A stretch of 64,000 nt of DNA from Flavobacteriales bacterium (GCA_030584065.1 CP129489.1:3760235-3824234), one strand, 5' to 3'. Shown: positions 17,386 to 26,400, counted from the stretch's first letter. A program made the numbers and translations. The notes: generated by a model from the sequence alone, not told the origin.

Positions 17386-20115
17386 TCAGGCCTCCGCCTC
17401 CACCTCGTCGAACTTCACGCCCACCCGCAACTCGTTGCGCACCACCAGGCGGCCGTTCTGCGGGCGCAGGAAGTAGAGCGCGTCCACCTCGCTCACAGGC
17501 TCCGGCGCGGCCGTGATGGCCATGAAGCCCAGGTCGCGCGCCATGCCTAGCACGGCCTTGCGGTTGATGGCATCCAGGCTGTGCACCTCGTCCAGGAAGA
17601 AGGGCACGCGGCTCAGCGGCTGGTGCGTCACCGCATCCTCCTTCAGCATGCTGCGCAGCACCAGCAGGTTGAACAGCACCTTGATGGTGATGGCCGTGCC
17701 GTGGCTCTCCACCTGCAGATTGTCGTAGTGGTGCACGCGGCCGCCCTTGATGGCCACGCTGAAGCGCAGCGTGAAGAGGTCGCCGTAGTGCAGCGTGATG
17801 CGCTCGCTGAGGCGGTTGCGGAAGCTCGCGTAGGCGGCATCCAGCTTCTTGCTGTCATCGAAGAGGCCGGTGTGGTCGGTCTCGGCCAGCTCGCGCAGCG
17901 GCTCCACCAGGTCGCTCTGCTCCATCACCTCCATGCGCAGGCTTTCGAGGTTCGAGACGCTCACCGTGCTGAAGCGGCGGTTCAGCTGCTCGGCGGCCTG
18001 CTTGATGTCGTGCAGCCCGTTCAGCACGTTGGCGAAGCTGGCGCGCAGCAGGTGCAGGTAGTTGTCCCAGTCCTTGCGCAGCGCCTCCTCGAAGGCCGGC
18101 AGGCCATCCAGCTGCTCGCGCATCAGGCGCACGGTATCGGCCTCCGTGGCGCCGATGATGTCGCCCTTCAGCACGTTCTCGATCTTGCTGCGCAGGCCAT
18201 CCATCTCGCGGCTCAGGTCCTTGTGCTCCACGGTGAGCTTCAGGTACAGCGCGATGGCATCCTCCGGGTCGTTGGGCACGCTGATGGGTTCCAGCGGCTT
18301 GGCCTCCGCATCGGGCGGCGGCGCGCATTGCTCCATCAGCCGCAGCAGACGGTTGAAGCGCTCGTCCTCCTTGTTCAGCGCGTTGCGCTGCTCATAGAGC
18401 TTCACGCTCAGTTCATCCAGCTTCTGGCGGGCCTCCACGCGCTGCGTCTCCGCGCCCGACTTCTCCTTGTTCAGCTCGGCCAGGCGCTTCTTCAGCTTCG
18501 GCTCGTCCTTGCGCTCCTCCTGCAGGCGTTCCCAGCGGCCCAGCCCATCGGCGATGCGGTCCACCGCCTTCTGCGCGGCGTCGCGCTCGGCCACCAGCTT
18601 GTCGCGGTTCTCGATCGCCGCCATCAGCTGCGTCAGGCGCTCCAGCTCGTGCTTGTGGTCGGCCAGCGACTTCTTCAGCGCCTTCACGTCCACCAGGTCC
18701 TTCCACGCATGGCTGTTGTCGGGCAGCGGCAGGCTCAGCACCGCGTCGCTGTACTTGCCGTCTTTGATGTTGGCGGCCAGCTCCTTCAGCAGGGCCTCCA
18801 GCTGCTTCTTCTTCTTGATCTCCACGCCGCCCTTGGCCACCGGCAGCTTCAGCAGGTCGATGTTGAAGAGCCGCGACACATCGTGCAGGCTCTGCTCGTC
18901 GATGCTGGCGCGCAGCGTGGTGATCAGTGCATGGTCGAATCCGGCGATGGCCTTCTCGGTGCTCGCCACGCGGTGCTTCGCCTCGGCCAGCGCGCGCTCG
19001 GTGCGGGCACGGTCGGCGCTCTGCGCGTTGCCCAGGCTGCGGTCCAGCAGCGCCAGCTTCTCCTTGGCATTGGCCAGGGCCTCGCGCTCCAGCTGCTCGC
19101 TGAAGTCCTCCAGGCCCTTGCCCAATTGCACCAGCCGGGCCATGTCGCCATCCACACGGCCCTTCATCCCGGCCAGCTCGGCGATCCGGTCGTCCAGGTT
19201 CTGCAGCCCGGCCACCATGCCCTCGCGCTCGCGCTCCAGCAGCTCGGTCTTGGCCACGATGGCCTCCTTCACGTGCTTGTTGTGGTCGTGGGCCTTGCGC
19301 CGCTTCTCCATCAGGTCGGCATGCACCACGGCCAGCCGCCCTTCCAGCTCGCTGCGCAGCGTGCTGCGCTCGATGTAGGTGCGCAGCCGGTCCTGCTCCG
19401 CCTTCAGCGTGTTCAGCTTCAGGCGGCGGTCGCGGATGCGCTCGAATTCCTCCGTCATCAGCTTGTTGGCCTCCAGCGCGGGCTTGCTAGGCGGCAGGCT
19501 GGCCAGCATCAGCAGGCTCCGCTTCATCTCATGCTGGTCGATGCTGCGCAGGCTCAGCAGGTTCTTCAGCACCTCCTTGAAGTGGGCGTACCGCTCGGTC
19601 TCGGTGAGCTGCACGATGCCCAGGCCGTTGCTCTCGCCCTTCGTGGCCACCAGCAGCGCCTCGCGGTGCAGCTGCGGCTCCTTCAGCTCGCGGTACTGCT
19701 TGCCCGCCAGGCGGCTCAGCACGTGCTTGGGCTCCGCCACGCGGCCGTCCTCGGTCAGGTAGTCGGCCACATCGTAGCCGCCATCATACGTGAAGCGCAC
19801 GGGGTCGCCGCTGCTGGCCTTGCTCACGCCGCGCCAGCCCAGCATGTAGGTGCCGCGCGGGCCGTTGCACTCGAACAGCAGGTAGCTGTAGTGGTCGGGG
19901 AAGTAGTACTCGCGCGTGGCCTCCATGTCGTGGTCGCCGAACACCATCTGGTTGCGGTGATCCAGGTAGAGGAACTGCAACGTGTTGATCAGCGTGGTCT
20001 TGCCCGCGTTGTTGGGGCCCACCAGCTGCAGGCTGCTGCCCAGCTCGATCTCAGCATAGTCGTAGCTGCCCGAGCGGATGGCGATGAGTTTCGAGGGTCC
20101 TAGTTGCATGTGCAT
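17386..20115 (-). CDS. mksB: SMC-like condensin ATPase, MksB/JetC-type
   Basis: 909 residues. The Walker A motif is GPNNAGKTT at 33-41, the signature region is ESHGTAITIKVLFNLL near 803, and Walker B is VPFFLDEVHSLD with the catalytic Glu at 843. The intervening sequence is long coiled coil with a short central region, giving an arm shorter than in canonical SMC. The N-terminal segment FPDHYSYLLFECNG and the GT-rich signature instead of LSGG match the MukB/MksB branch rather than Smc or Rad50. It would form the ATPase of a loop-extruding complex with the two upstream gene products. ATG at 20109 is an alternative start. A palindromic repeat separates it from the upstream gene. Confidence 0.75.
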   Translation of the reverse strand: MHMQLGPSKLIAIRSGSYDYAEIELGSSLQLVGPNNAGKTTLINTLQFLYLDHRNQMVFGDHDMEATREYYFPDHYSYLLFECNGPRGTYMLGWRGVSKASSGDPVRFTYDGGYDVADYLTEDGRVAEPKHVLSRLAGKQYRELKEPQLHREALLVATKGESNGLGIVQLTETERYAHFKEVLKNLLSLRSIDQHEMKRSLLMLASLPPSKPALEANKLMTEEFERIRDRRLKLNTLKAEQDRLRTYIERSTLRSELEGRLAVVHADLMEKRRKAHDHNKHVKEAIVAKTELLEREREGMVAGLQNLDDRIAELAGMKGRVDGDMARLVQLGKGLEDFSEQLEREALANAKEKLALLDRSLGNAQSADRARTERALAEAKHRVASTEKAIAGFDHALITTLRASIDEQSLHDVSRLFNIDLLKLPVAKGGVEIKKKKQLEALLKELAANIKDGKYSDAVLSLPLPDNSHAWKDLVDVKALKKSLADHKHELERLTQLMAAIENRDKLVAERDAAQKAVDRIADGLGRWERLQEERKDEPKLKKRLAELNKEKSGAETQRVEARQKLDELSVKLYEQRNALNKEDERFNRLLRLMEQCAPPPDAEAKPLEPISVPNDPEDAIALYLKLTVEHKDLSREMDGLRSKIENVLKGDIIGATEADTVRLMREQLDGLPAFEEALRKDWDNYLHLLRASFANVLNGLHDIKQAAEQLNRRFSTVSVSNLESLRMEVMEQSDLVEPLRELAETDHTGLFDDSKKLDAAYASFRNRLSERITLHYGDLFTLRFSVAIKGGRVHHYDNLQVESHGTAITIKVLFNLLVLRSMLKEDAVTHQPLSRVPFFLDEVHSLDAINRKAVLGMARDLGFMAITAAPEPVSEVDALYFLRPQNGRLVVRNELRVGVKFDEVEAEA

Positions 20116-20121
20116 CGGTTA

Positions 20122-20245
20122 TTCACCACAGAGGCACAGAGGGCACAGAGCATGAACGGAAGGTCCATGCGTCTTAGCTGCGATCGTGCGTGTGATGTCT
20201 TGCATTCTTTGATTTCCTCCGTGTCCTCTGTGCCTCTGTGGTGAA
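20122..20245. repeat. Inverted-repeat intergenic element (29-bp arms)
   Basis: The left arm at 20122-20150 and right arm at 20217-20245 are inverted copies with 27 of 29 positions identical (core CACAGAGGCACAGAGG). They flank about 66 bp of unique sequence. The element fills nearly all of the space between the MksE-like and SMC genes. Palindromes with this core occur in many environmental bacterial genomes as dispersed non-coding repeats; the origin is unknown. In RNA it would form a long stem-loop. Confidence 0.85.
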
Positions 20246-20250
20246 GCGCA

Positions 20251-20823
20251 CTAATTCATCTCCGGGTTGATCTCCCCGTCCTTCAGCGCGCTCCGGTGCT
20301 CCTGCTCGGCCACCTGGCTGATCTCCTGGCACTTGTCGAACACGCGGTGGAAGGGGCGCAGGAAGCGGAAGGTGTCATCCGGGAAGTACTCGGCCCAGCC
20401 CATGCGCGCCATGCTCTTGATCAGCTTGCGCATGCTCGCCTCATCGTCGATGCCCACGGCCTTCATGTGCGCCTTGAAGCGGTCGCTCGTCAGGTGCGGC
20501 AGGCCGGCCACGCTGAAGCGCTCGGTGAGCAGGTACTCTTCCACCGGACGGCCCTCGTTCGCGGTGGCCTCGATGAGGATGAAGCAGAACACGGCGATGG
20601 GAGGGAGGCTCGCTGGTGGTGGGGTGGCCTCGGCGGTCTCCGTGCGGAAGTAGAAGAAGTCGCGCGGGTGCCGCACCAGGTCCAGCCCCAGCGGCTTGAA
20701 GTACTCAGCGTACGCATCGTAGCGCTCGGTCAGCGGTCCATGCAGGTTGCCCTGCTCGTGCGTGATGTAGGCGCCCTGGCGCAGCTTGTCGAAGATGTCC
20801 TTGACGTAGGGAAGCTCGTTCAT
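20251..20823 (-). CDS. mksE: MksE/JetB-like condensin subunit
   Basis: 190 residues, acidic, largely alpha-helical, with two predicted winged-helix-like segments (PHLTSDRFKAHMKAVGIDD and MRKLIKSMARMGWAEYFPDD). No signal peptide or membrane segment. Size, fold pattern and position between a kleisin-like gene and an SMC-like gene identify it as the MukE/MksE/JetB-type subunit that binds the kleisin as a dimer. The start at 20823 overlaps the stop of the kleisin gene by 4 bp (ATGA). Primary sequence similarity within this family is low, so the call rests mainly on context. Confidence 0.65.
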   Translation of the reverse strand: MNELPYVKDIFDKLRQGAYITHEQGNLHGPLTERYDAYAEYFKPLGLDLVRHPRDFFYFRTETAEATPPPASLPPIAVFCFILIEATANEGRPVEEYLLTERFSVAGLPHLTSDRFKAHMKAVGIDDEASMRKLIKSMARMGWAEYFPDDTFRFLRPFHRVFDKCQEISQVAEQEHRSALKDGEINPEMN

Positions 20824-22043
20824 GGCTTGCTGATGCTGAAGGTGGTGGCCTCGATCACGCCGTCGCGCGTGCGGTAGGCCTTGGGCTTCCCGTGCTTGAA
20901 GGTCACGGTGAGCTCGGGGTCGAAGAGGATCCGGCTCAGGCCCAGCAGCGCGTCGCTGGTGCCCTTGTCCGGATAGGTCCTCACCATCCAATCGGTCAGG
21001 TCCTTAACCGGCAGCTCGGCGGCCAGGGCATCGGGCAGGGCCTTCAGCCACAGCAGGCGCACGTAGTCCGGCGGCGTCTCGGCGCTCTCCTCCATCCGCA
21101 GGCTCGGCGGCGGCTGCGGTGGGTGCGCCGCCACATGGTGTATGGTGCGCTTCAGCACCGCATCCGTGGGCGGGCACTCGATCGATGCCCGCTCGGCCTG
21201 CGGCACGTAGTGGGCCACCCAATCGTCCAGCTTCATGTGGCGCAGGCGCCCAAGCGCCAGCGTGGCCCCGTGGGCGATGGCGCTGCTGCGGCGCAGCACC
21301 TCATACAGCGGCTGCAGCTCCTTGCGGCTCTCGTTCAGCGTGTGGATGGCCCGGCGGCGCAGCGCACGGATCTGCCGCTCGTTGCGCAGCAGCGGCGCCA
21401 GCTCGGCGAACACCCCGGCCTCGCGCGCCGCGCTCAGCGCCGCATCCAGCTCGTTCAGCGTGTCCACCAGCTGGCCGTCCACGCGAACGATGTCCACCAG
21501 CGGCTGCACGTACAGGTCCATCAGCCGGACGATCCGCAGGTAGCGCTCGCGCACGCTCACGCTGCTCCGGTCCGCCTTGTACCGCGCCACCTCCGCCATC
21601 ACCGCGCGGTGCGTGGCGTCCAGGTCCTCTTGCATCCGGCGCAGCGTGTGGTCCACCTCCGTGGCCGCCAGCCCCACGCTCAGCGTGTCGAAGGCCTGAG
21701 TCCCGCTCGCGATCCGCTTGCGCGCGCTCTCCAGCGCCGCCGTGTAGCCCTGGATGATCTCCGGGCTCGTTGGCAGCGCATCATCGTGCAGGTAGTTCAT
21801 CAGCTGCAGCAGCGGCTGCGCCAGCACATAGTGGCTGCTGCCTTCCTCCAGCGGCACCAGGATCTGCAGCTCCAGCAGCCGTTGCCAAGTCGTTTCCGGC
21901 TGCTCGGTGGCGGTGTCGCAATGGGTGCGGATCAGCTGCCGTACCTGCGCTTCGCTCACATCGCCCGGCTTCGTGGCAATGGCGTGCAGCAGCGGCACAT
22001 GGCTGGCGCAGAAGTCGAAGAAGCGTTTCGGCGCTATGGGCAT
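20820..22043 (-). CDS. mksF: MksF/JetA-like kleisin subunit
   Basis: 407 residues, soluble and mainly helical. The N-terminal about 90 residues look like a winged helix (EAQVRQLIRTHCDTATEQ, WQRLLELQILVPL), followed by a helical bundle with coiled-coil character (about 100-260) and a C-terminal winged-helix-like region ending in VIEATTFSISKP. This is the arrangement of MukF/MksF/JetA kleisins. It is the first gene of a three-gene run and overlaps the MksE-like gene by 4 bp. Assignment is by domain layout and operon position; a search against MksF and DUF3375 profiles would settle the subtype. Confidence 0.6.
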   Translation of the reverse strand: MPIAPKRFFDFCASHVPLLHAIATKPGDVSEAQVRQLIRTHCDTATEQPETTWQRLLELQILVPLEEGSSHYVLAQPLLQLMNYLHDDALPTSPEIIQGYTAALESARKRIASGTQAFDTLSVGLAATEVDHTLRRMQEDLDATHRAVMAEVARYKADRSSVSVRERYLRIVRLMDLYVQPLVDIVRVDGQLVDTLNELDAALSAAREAGVFAELAPLLRNERQIRALRRRAIHTLNESRKELQPLYEVLRRSSAIAHGATLALGRLRHMKLDDWVAHYVPQAERASIECPPTDAVLKRTIHHVAAHPPQPPPSLRMEESAETPPDYVRLLWLKALPDALAAELPVKDLTDWMVRTYPDKGTSDALLGLSRILFDPELTVTFKHGKPKAYRTRDGVIEATTFSISKP

Positions 22044-22177
22044 CGGTGCTTGCGAAAAGGTCCGCCCTGAGTGGAACGGACCTCTATTGGCCGGTGAAAG
22101 TAGACGGGTGCCGCCGCGTGAGGAGGGGCGAGTTTTCCACGGCTGTTAGTAAACCCGTGCACCCCTGCCTTCCTCCC

Positions 22178-22720
22178 ATGCTCCGCCTCCAGGTCTCCGG
22201 CTTCCCCAAGCATCGACCCCCGCGCCCCCCTCTTTGCGGACGCGAACTACGAGCGCAGCATGCACGTCCCGGCCAGCAGGCGTGCCACCTCCCTGAGCGG
22301 GGCCAGCGAACGGCTCGAGCGGATCATGGAGGAACGCTCCGCTGCGCGGGGCCTCAGCGGGGTCTAAGCCCTCAAGTACCTCTCCCAGGGTCGGGGGCAT
22401 CGGTCTCTACCGCCTCAATTCCAAGTCCCGCGGTGTAAAGGTCGGGGGCAAACAGGTGCTGGAGCACTGGGGCAGGGGCTTGATGCGTGAGGCGCTCTGC
22501 GCGGTCATCGGGCGCACCTTGGAATCCATGAGCTCACACCGTATCGAGTCCATGGCCGACCCACGCAATACCCGCTGGCGCGCCTGCTCGCGCTTCACGG
22601 CTATGTGCTGGAGGGCATTCAGCGCGAAATCCGAAATGGGGAGGGTCGCTACACCGGCATCGCTTAGTACGCCGGGCTGGCTGGCCGTTGGGGCCGACCC
22701 TGCAAGGCGCAGGGCGAATA
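22178..22720 (+). pseudogene. Decayed GNAT (RimJ/RimL-type) acetyltransferase
   Basis: Remnants in shifting plus-strand frames spell out a GNAT acetyltransferase: ASERLERIMEERSAARGLSG (then a stop), IGLYRLNSKSRGVKVGGKQV, LEHWGRGLMREALCAVIG (the acetyl-CoA loop), SHRIESMADPRNTRW, and after a frameshift LHGYVLEGIQREIRNGEGRY. The order and spacing are those of an intact RimJ-like protein, but at least one in-frame stop and two frameshifts separate the pieces. The 687-bp gap at 22044-22730 holds nothing else I can identify. Confidence 0.72.
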
Positions 22721-22730
22721 ATCGCGTGCC

Positions 22731-23954
22731 TTACTGTTTCACCACCCTCCCGGTTCGCACCGAGCCGTCGGCGCTGTGCGCTTCCACGGTGTAGAGGCCG
22801 GCGGGTAGCGCACCCAGGTCGAGCATGAGCATCGAAGCGGTGAGCGCATCCTGCTGCAGGGCGCAGCGACCGGTGGCATCCAGAAGGCGCACCATGCGAA
22901 GGGGCTGCTCAGCGCTCAGTTGCACCCGGTCCAGGGTGGGGTTGGGGTAGATCGCTTCCGCTGGTAGCACCAGGGCGTTCAGGCTCGTGGAACCTCCTGT
23001 GTACTCCACGGCAGCACCGGGAATGGTGTTGTGGCCACCATTGGGTCCGGTGTTGCCGGGCTGCACCGTACCGTAGTACTGCGGCCCAAGCACATAGGGG
23101 AAGGCGGGTTCATATTGGTCGTTCAGCGTCACGAAGTAGGCGTAGGTTCCGGCCGGGTATTCGGGCGTGATGCAGAAGCGGCCGTTGTGCACGTCCAAGT
23201 CGCCGCTGCCCGCCACGTATTCATAGTCCTCCAGGAAGGCGCCCAACGCGTATTGCCCGCCGATGGCCGGTCCGTACTGGTTGGCTTGCAGCACCTTGCC
23301 GTTGGGCAATGTGGTGCGCTCGGTAATGGCGCGCAACTGATAGCTGCTGCGCATGCGGATGATGCCGCCGCTGCCATCAGGGTTCGCGTAACCATGCGCC
23401 CCGTAGATGGGGTAGCCATCGAACGCGTAGCCGATCAGGTCGCTGTGCTGCTCATCGTCCAGGTGGTCGTAGAGGCAGTTGGGGCTCACATGGTGGTGGT
23501 ACTCGCCGTTGGGGGCGGGATGTCCCAGGCACGCATCGAAGCTGATGCCCTCCCACACCAGTGCATCGCGGTTCCAGATGCCCTGGTTGTTGTAGCTCAT
23601 GCCGTCCTTGGCGTTGAAGATGCTCACGCCGTTGCGCCACACGCCGATGTGACCGAGCGGGGTGTTCACCAAGGTGCCCGTGTTGAGCGTGGGGTTGCGC
23701 GTGATGTGGAAGCAGAAGTCCTGGTTGGCGGGCAGGTTGGGGTTGGCCGCCCAGGGCCCGATGTCGTAGCCGGGGATGCATGTGCTGGTCACGTAGACAT
23801 CGTTGGCGGTGTAGTGCACGCTGAGCACATTGGTGGCGATGCCGCCGTAGCCCGTTTCGCTGCCGGGGTTGATGATCCAGGAGGTGATCACCGGGGATTG
23901 GGCGGTGGTGCCCAGGCCCAGCAACAGGCCCAAGGTGTTCAGGAGGATTCGCAT
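22731..23954 (-). CDS. YHYH domain protein with T9SS type A sorting domain
   Basis: 407 residues. A signal peptide (ILLNTLGLLLGLGTTAQS) leads into a YHYH domain recognised by NGEYHHHVSPNCLYDH and YAFDGYPIYGAHGY. The last about 75 residues form a type A sorting domain (AEAIYPNPTLDRVQLSAE, then DLGALPAGLYTVEAH and a basic end VRTGRVVKQ), which directs outer-membrane translocation and cell-surface attachment by the T9SS encoded at 39112-49550. The function of the YHYH domain is unknown; the conserved His cluster suggests metal binding. It lies 45 bp downstream of the CotH-family gene on the same strand. Confidence 0.88.
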   Translation of the reverse strand: MRILLNTLGLLLGLGTTAQSPVITSWIINPGSETGYGGIATNVLSVHYTANDVYVTSTCIPGYDIGPWAANPNLPANQDFCFHITRNPTLNTGTLVNTPLGHIGVWRNGVSIFNAKDGMSYNNQGIWNRDALVWEGISFDACLGHPAPNGEYHHHVSPNCLYDHLDDEQHSDLIGYAFDGYPIYGAHGYANPDGSGGIIRMRSSYQLRAITERTTLPNGKVLQANQYGPAIGGQYALGAFLEDYEYVAGSGDLDVHNGRFCITPEYPAGTYAYFVTLNDQYEPAFPYVLGPQYYGTVQPGNTGPNGGHNTIPGAAVEYTGGSTSLNALVLPAEAIYPNPTLDRVQLSAEQPLRMVRLLDATGRCALQQDALTASMLMLDLGALPAGLYTVEAHSADGSVRTGRVVKQ

Positions 23955-23999
23955 GGCGATTGGACCGATGGAAGAAGGAAAGGTTCGATTGCCCGTGGT

Positions 24000-26330
24000 T
24001 CAATACACCACCACGCGTCCCACCCGCGCAACCTGCCCATCGCGGCGCAGCGTGTAGAGGTAGGTGCCGGCCCCGGGCAGTTCAAGCGGCGTGTCGCAGA
24101 GCCCGGGTGGCAGCCGCAGCTGCGTCACGGGTCGGCCCACCGCATCATGGATGTTCAGCGTCCAATCGGCATCGGCATCCAGCATGCCGCGGAAGCGCAC
24201 GAGGCCATCGGAGGGGTTGGGCAGGCAGGTGAATTCCGGCGCGGTCCGATCGGGCACGCCCACGCCTTGGCAGAGGCCGGGGATGTTCGCATCCAGCCAG
24301 GCCAGGCGCAGGTCGATCCAGTGCTTCAGGGTATCCAGCTCGGCGGCATAGGTGGTGGCGCAGGGCAGCACCTCGGGCGCGGGGCCGCTCACGCCGAGGA
24401 TGGGCCACTTCTGGAAGTGCCGTTCCTGCGCCTCGGCCACCAGCGTGCCCACGCTGTCGATCCACGCGTGGATGGAAGCGTTGGACAGCACACCGGTGCG
24501 GTGCTCCTCGTAGGTGCAGCGCAGTTCGTTCGCGAAGGTGCTGTCCTGCATCAGACGAATGGCCCACCCGGTGGAGTAGTTGTCGGTGACGCAATCGTTG
24601 ATGCGGTGCGCCCAGCCGCTACCGTCGGTGTTGCTGAAGAGCTCGCAACCCCACAGGTTCTTCCAGGCCCAGTCGAAGTCCCACACGGGCCCGGCCTTGA
24701 GCTTGCCGTCGTTGCTGTTGCGGTCCTTGTGGAAGAACACGCTCTTCTTGAAGCCATCGTTGTTGCGCGCCAGCTCGTTCACCAGGAAGTAGTTGATGAA
24801 GGAGGGCACGTCCAGGTAGGCGCGGTAGCCGGTGGCCGGGTCGGTGAATGTGCTGCTGTAGAGCGCGGTCTCCAGGGTGTCCACGAAGGAGGCGATGTAG
24901 GCCTTCTGCGCATCGGTGATCACATCGGGCTCGGGGTAGTCGTAGAGGAAGTGCACATCGAAGCCGGGATGGTCGATGGGGGAATAATTGGACTGGAAGC
25001 TGTTCTGCGGGTTCCAGAGGTTCTGCTCCAGGATGTAGCCGCCGGTGCGGGGTTCGCCGGTGTTCTCGATGCTGTCCAGGCGGGCGATGTCCACGCGGCC
25101 GTTGTCGCGCTTGATGGTCTCGGCGAGCACATAGATGCCGCGGTAGGCGCTATCGAGCAGCACTTCGCACAGGTGCATGCGCGGCGCATATTGCCCCATG
25201 GCGCGCGCCAGGTGCGTGGCCAGCGCGTTGCGCACCAGCGAGCGGTCGTTGTAATTGCTCAGGAGCGCCCAGTCGTTCTCAGCGGGCATGCCCAGCAGCG
25301 GCACGTTGTTGTTGCTGCCGTCGGCGTTGCGCGTCTCGATGCTGAAGGGCGTCTGCGGATATCCGGCGGAGGTGGCGCCCCGGATGCCGATGCCGATGGT
25401 GCCGTTGTACTCATTGCTGGGGTCGGTGACCTGCGTGAAGGTGCCGGGCCCGTTGTACATCACCTCCATCTGCGCGGTGATCTTGCCGGTGTAGGGGATC
25501 GGCTGCCCCTGAGTGTGCAGGAGCACGATGGGCAGACGTGTGCTGTCCAGTTGCACCACGCCCAGGTCCTCCACGCAGAGCTCGAAGGCGCCCGCACCGC
25601 CACCATAGCCGAACACCTGGATGAAGAGCGTCTGGCCGGCCGGGAGCTCGTTGGCCGTGAGGCGCGAGAAGTAGCCTTCGCCGCCATCGTCATCGCATCC
25701 CTGCAGCGCGAGGCTGAAGCAGCTGGGGCCGGTCCACAGCGCCACGCCGGTGTCGTTGAGGCCGCCCGTGCTGGCGGTGCTCACGAGCACATTGCCCGAG
25801 GGCGGCACGGGCATGGCGTACCAGATATCCTGTCCGTTGTAGTTGGCACACCCGGGGTTGAAGCCGCTGCCCGGGGCGCCGCTGTTGTTGGTCACCACGC
25901 AATCCACCGTGTCGATGGGCAGCGCGGTGCAGGGCACGGTGCCGGGCAGGGGCACCACGGAGCAATCCGCCGTGCCGGTGAATACCGTGCCGGTGGCGGG
26001 CTCCGGTCCATCGGCGAAGAGCACATTGCCGTAGGTGCCCACCAGCTGGTAGGTGTTCTCGTTCTCCCAGTCGCCGCTGCTGTAGATGAGCTGGATGGCA
26101 TCGCCGGTGCACGCGGTGAACACGGCGGTGCTGGCTTCACCCGCAGCAGCGAACACGCCCACGGAGGTCCCGTTTATCCGTACTTCCAACTGGCCGCCGT
26201 TCCAGCCGTCGCCGTAGCTGTCCTGCATCAGCAGGTGGTGGTCGCAGCATTGGGCGTGCAGGGCGGTGGGGGCCAAGCCGGACAGGGGGAGCAACGCCCG
26301 GCATAGAAGCGCGCGCATGGAGAGGGGCAT
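24000..26330 (-). CDS. CotH kinase family protein, T9SS-exported
   Basis: 776 residues. A signal peptide ends near TALHAQ; next comes a Bacteroidota surface domain with QDSYGDGWNGGQLEV (about 30-110), then a second beta-rich domain with YNGQDIWYAMP (about 130-240), then the CotH kinase domain (about 260-660) with YRGIYVLAETIKRDNGRVD, RTGGYILEQN and the metal/ATP motif AGPVWDFDWAWKN. The C-terminal about 75 residues resemble a T9SS sorting domain (CLPNPSDGLVRFRG, GAGTYLYTLRRDG). CotH proteins phosphorylate secreted proteins on Ser in spore coats; a surface protein kinase is therefore possible here. ATG at 26318 is an alternative start. Confidence 0.85.
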   Translation of the reverse strand: MPLSMRALLCRALLPLSGLAPTALHAQCCDHHLLMQDSYGDGWNGGQLEVRINGTSVGVFAAAGEASTAVFTACTGDAIQLIYSSGDWENENTYQLVGTYGNVLFADGPEPATGTVFTGTADCSVVPLPGTVPCTALPIDTVDCVVTNNSGAPGSGFNPGCANYNGQDIWYAMPVPPSGNVLVSTASTGGLNDTGVALWTGPSCFSLALQGCDDDGGEGYFSRLTANELPAGQTLFIQVFGYGGGAGAFELCVEDLGVVQLDSTRLPIVLLHTQGQPIPYTGKITAQMEVMYNGPGTFTQVTDPSNEYNGTIGIGIRGATSAGYPQTPFSIETRNADGSNNNVPLLGMPAENDWALLSNYNDRSLVRNALATHLARAMGQYAPRMHLCEVLLDSAYRGIYVLAETIKRDNGRVDIARLDSIENTGEPRTGGYILEQNLWNPQNSFQSNYSPIDHPGFDVHFLYDYPEPDVITDAQKAYIASFVDTLETALYSSTFTDPATGYRAYLDVPSFINYFLVNELARNNDGFKKSVFFHKDRNSNDGKLKAGPVWDFDWAWKNLWGCELFSNTDGSGWAHRINDCVTDNYSTGWAIRLMQDSTFANELRCTYEEHRTGVLSNASIHAWIDSVGTLVAEAQERHFQKWPILGVSGPAPEVLPCATTYAAELDTLKHWIDLRLAWLDANIPGLCQGVGVPDRTAPEFTCLPNPSDGLVRFRGMLDADADWTLNIHDAVGRPVTQLRLPPGLCDTPLELPGAGTYLYTLRRDGQVARVGRVVVY

Positions 26331-26337
26331 GTTGCCG

Positions 26338-26345
26338 TGAAAGTA
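26338..26345 (-). promoter_or_regulatory. Possible -7 element (TACTTTCA) for the CotH gene
   Basis: Minus-strand TACTTTCA, one base from TAnnTTYG, ends 7 nt before the start at 26330. The same octamer occurs at 22095-22102 upstream of the kleisin-like gene. Confidence 0.3.
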
Positions 26346-26400
26346 GGGGAGCGGCACCATTCTCAGCCGGCCACCCCTGGCCGTTGACGCCGTGCCGCGT

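Noticed and set aside
17581-20103. Long open frame on the plus strand opposite the SMC gene
   Set aside because: Leu/Gln/Val/His-rich antisense shadow of a coiled-coil gene; no family features.
22146-22400. Small minus-strand open frame between the kleisin-like and YHYH genes
   Set aside because: No family character and it overlaps the plus-strand acetyltransferase remnant.
16376-22730. JetD/MksG nuclease gene flanking the condensin genes
   Set aside because: Both flanks were read: a sugar epimerase on one side and a decayed acetyltransferase on the other; no Toprim nuclease.
23031-26306. Long open frame on the plus strand opposite the CotH and YHYH genes
   Set aside because: It spans two real minus-strand genes, has Val/Gly/His-rich composition without domains, and arises from the G+C-rich codon bias of the opposite strand.
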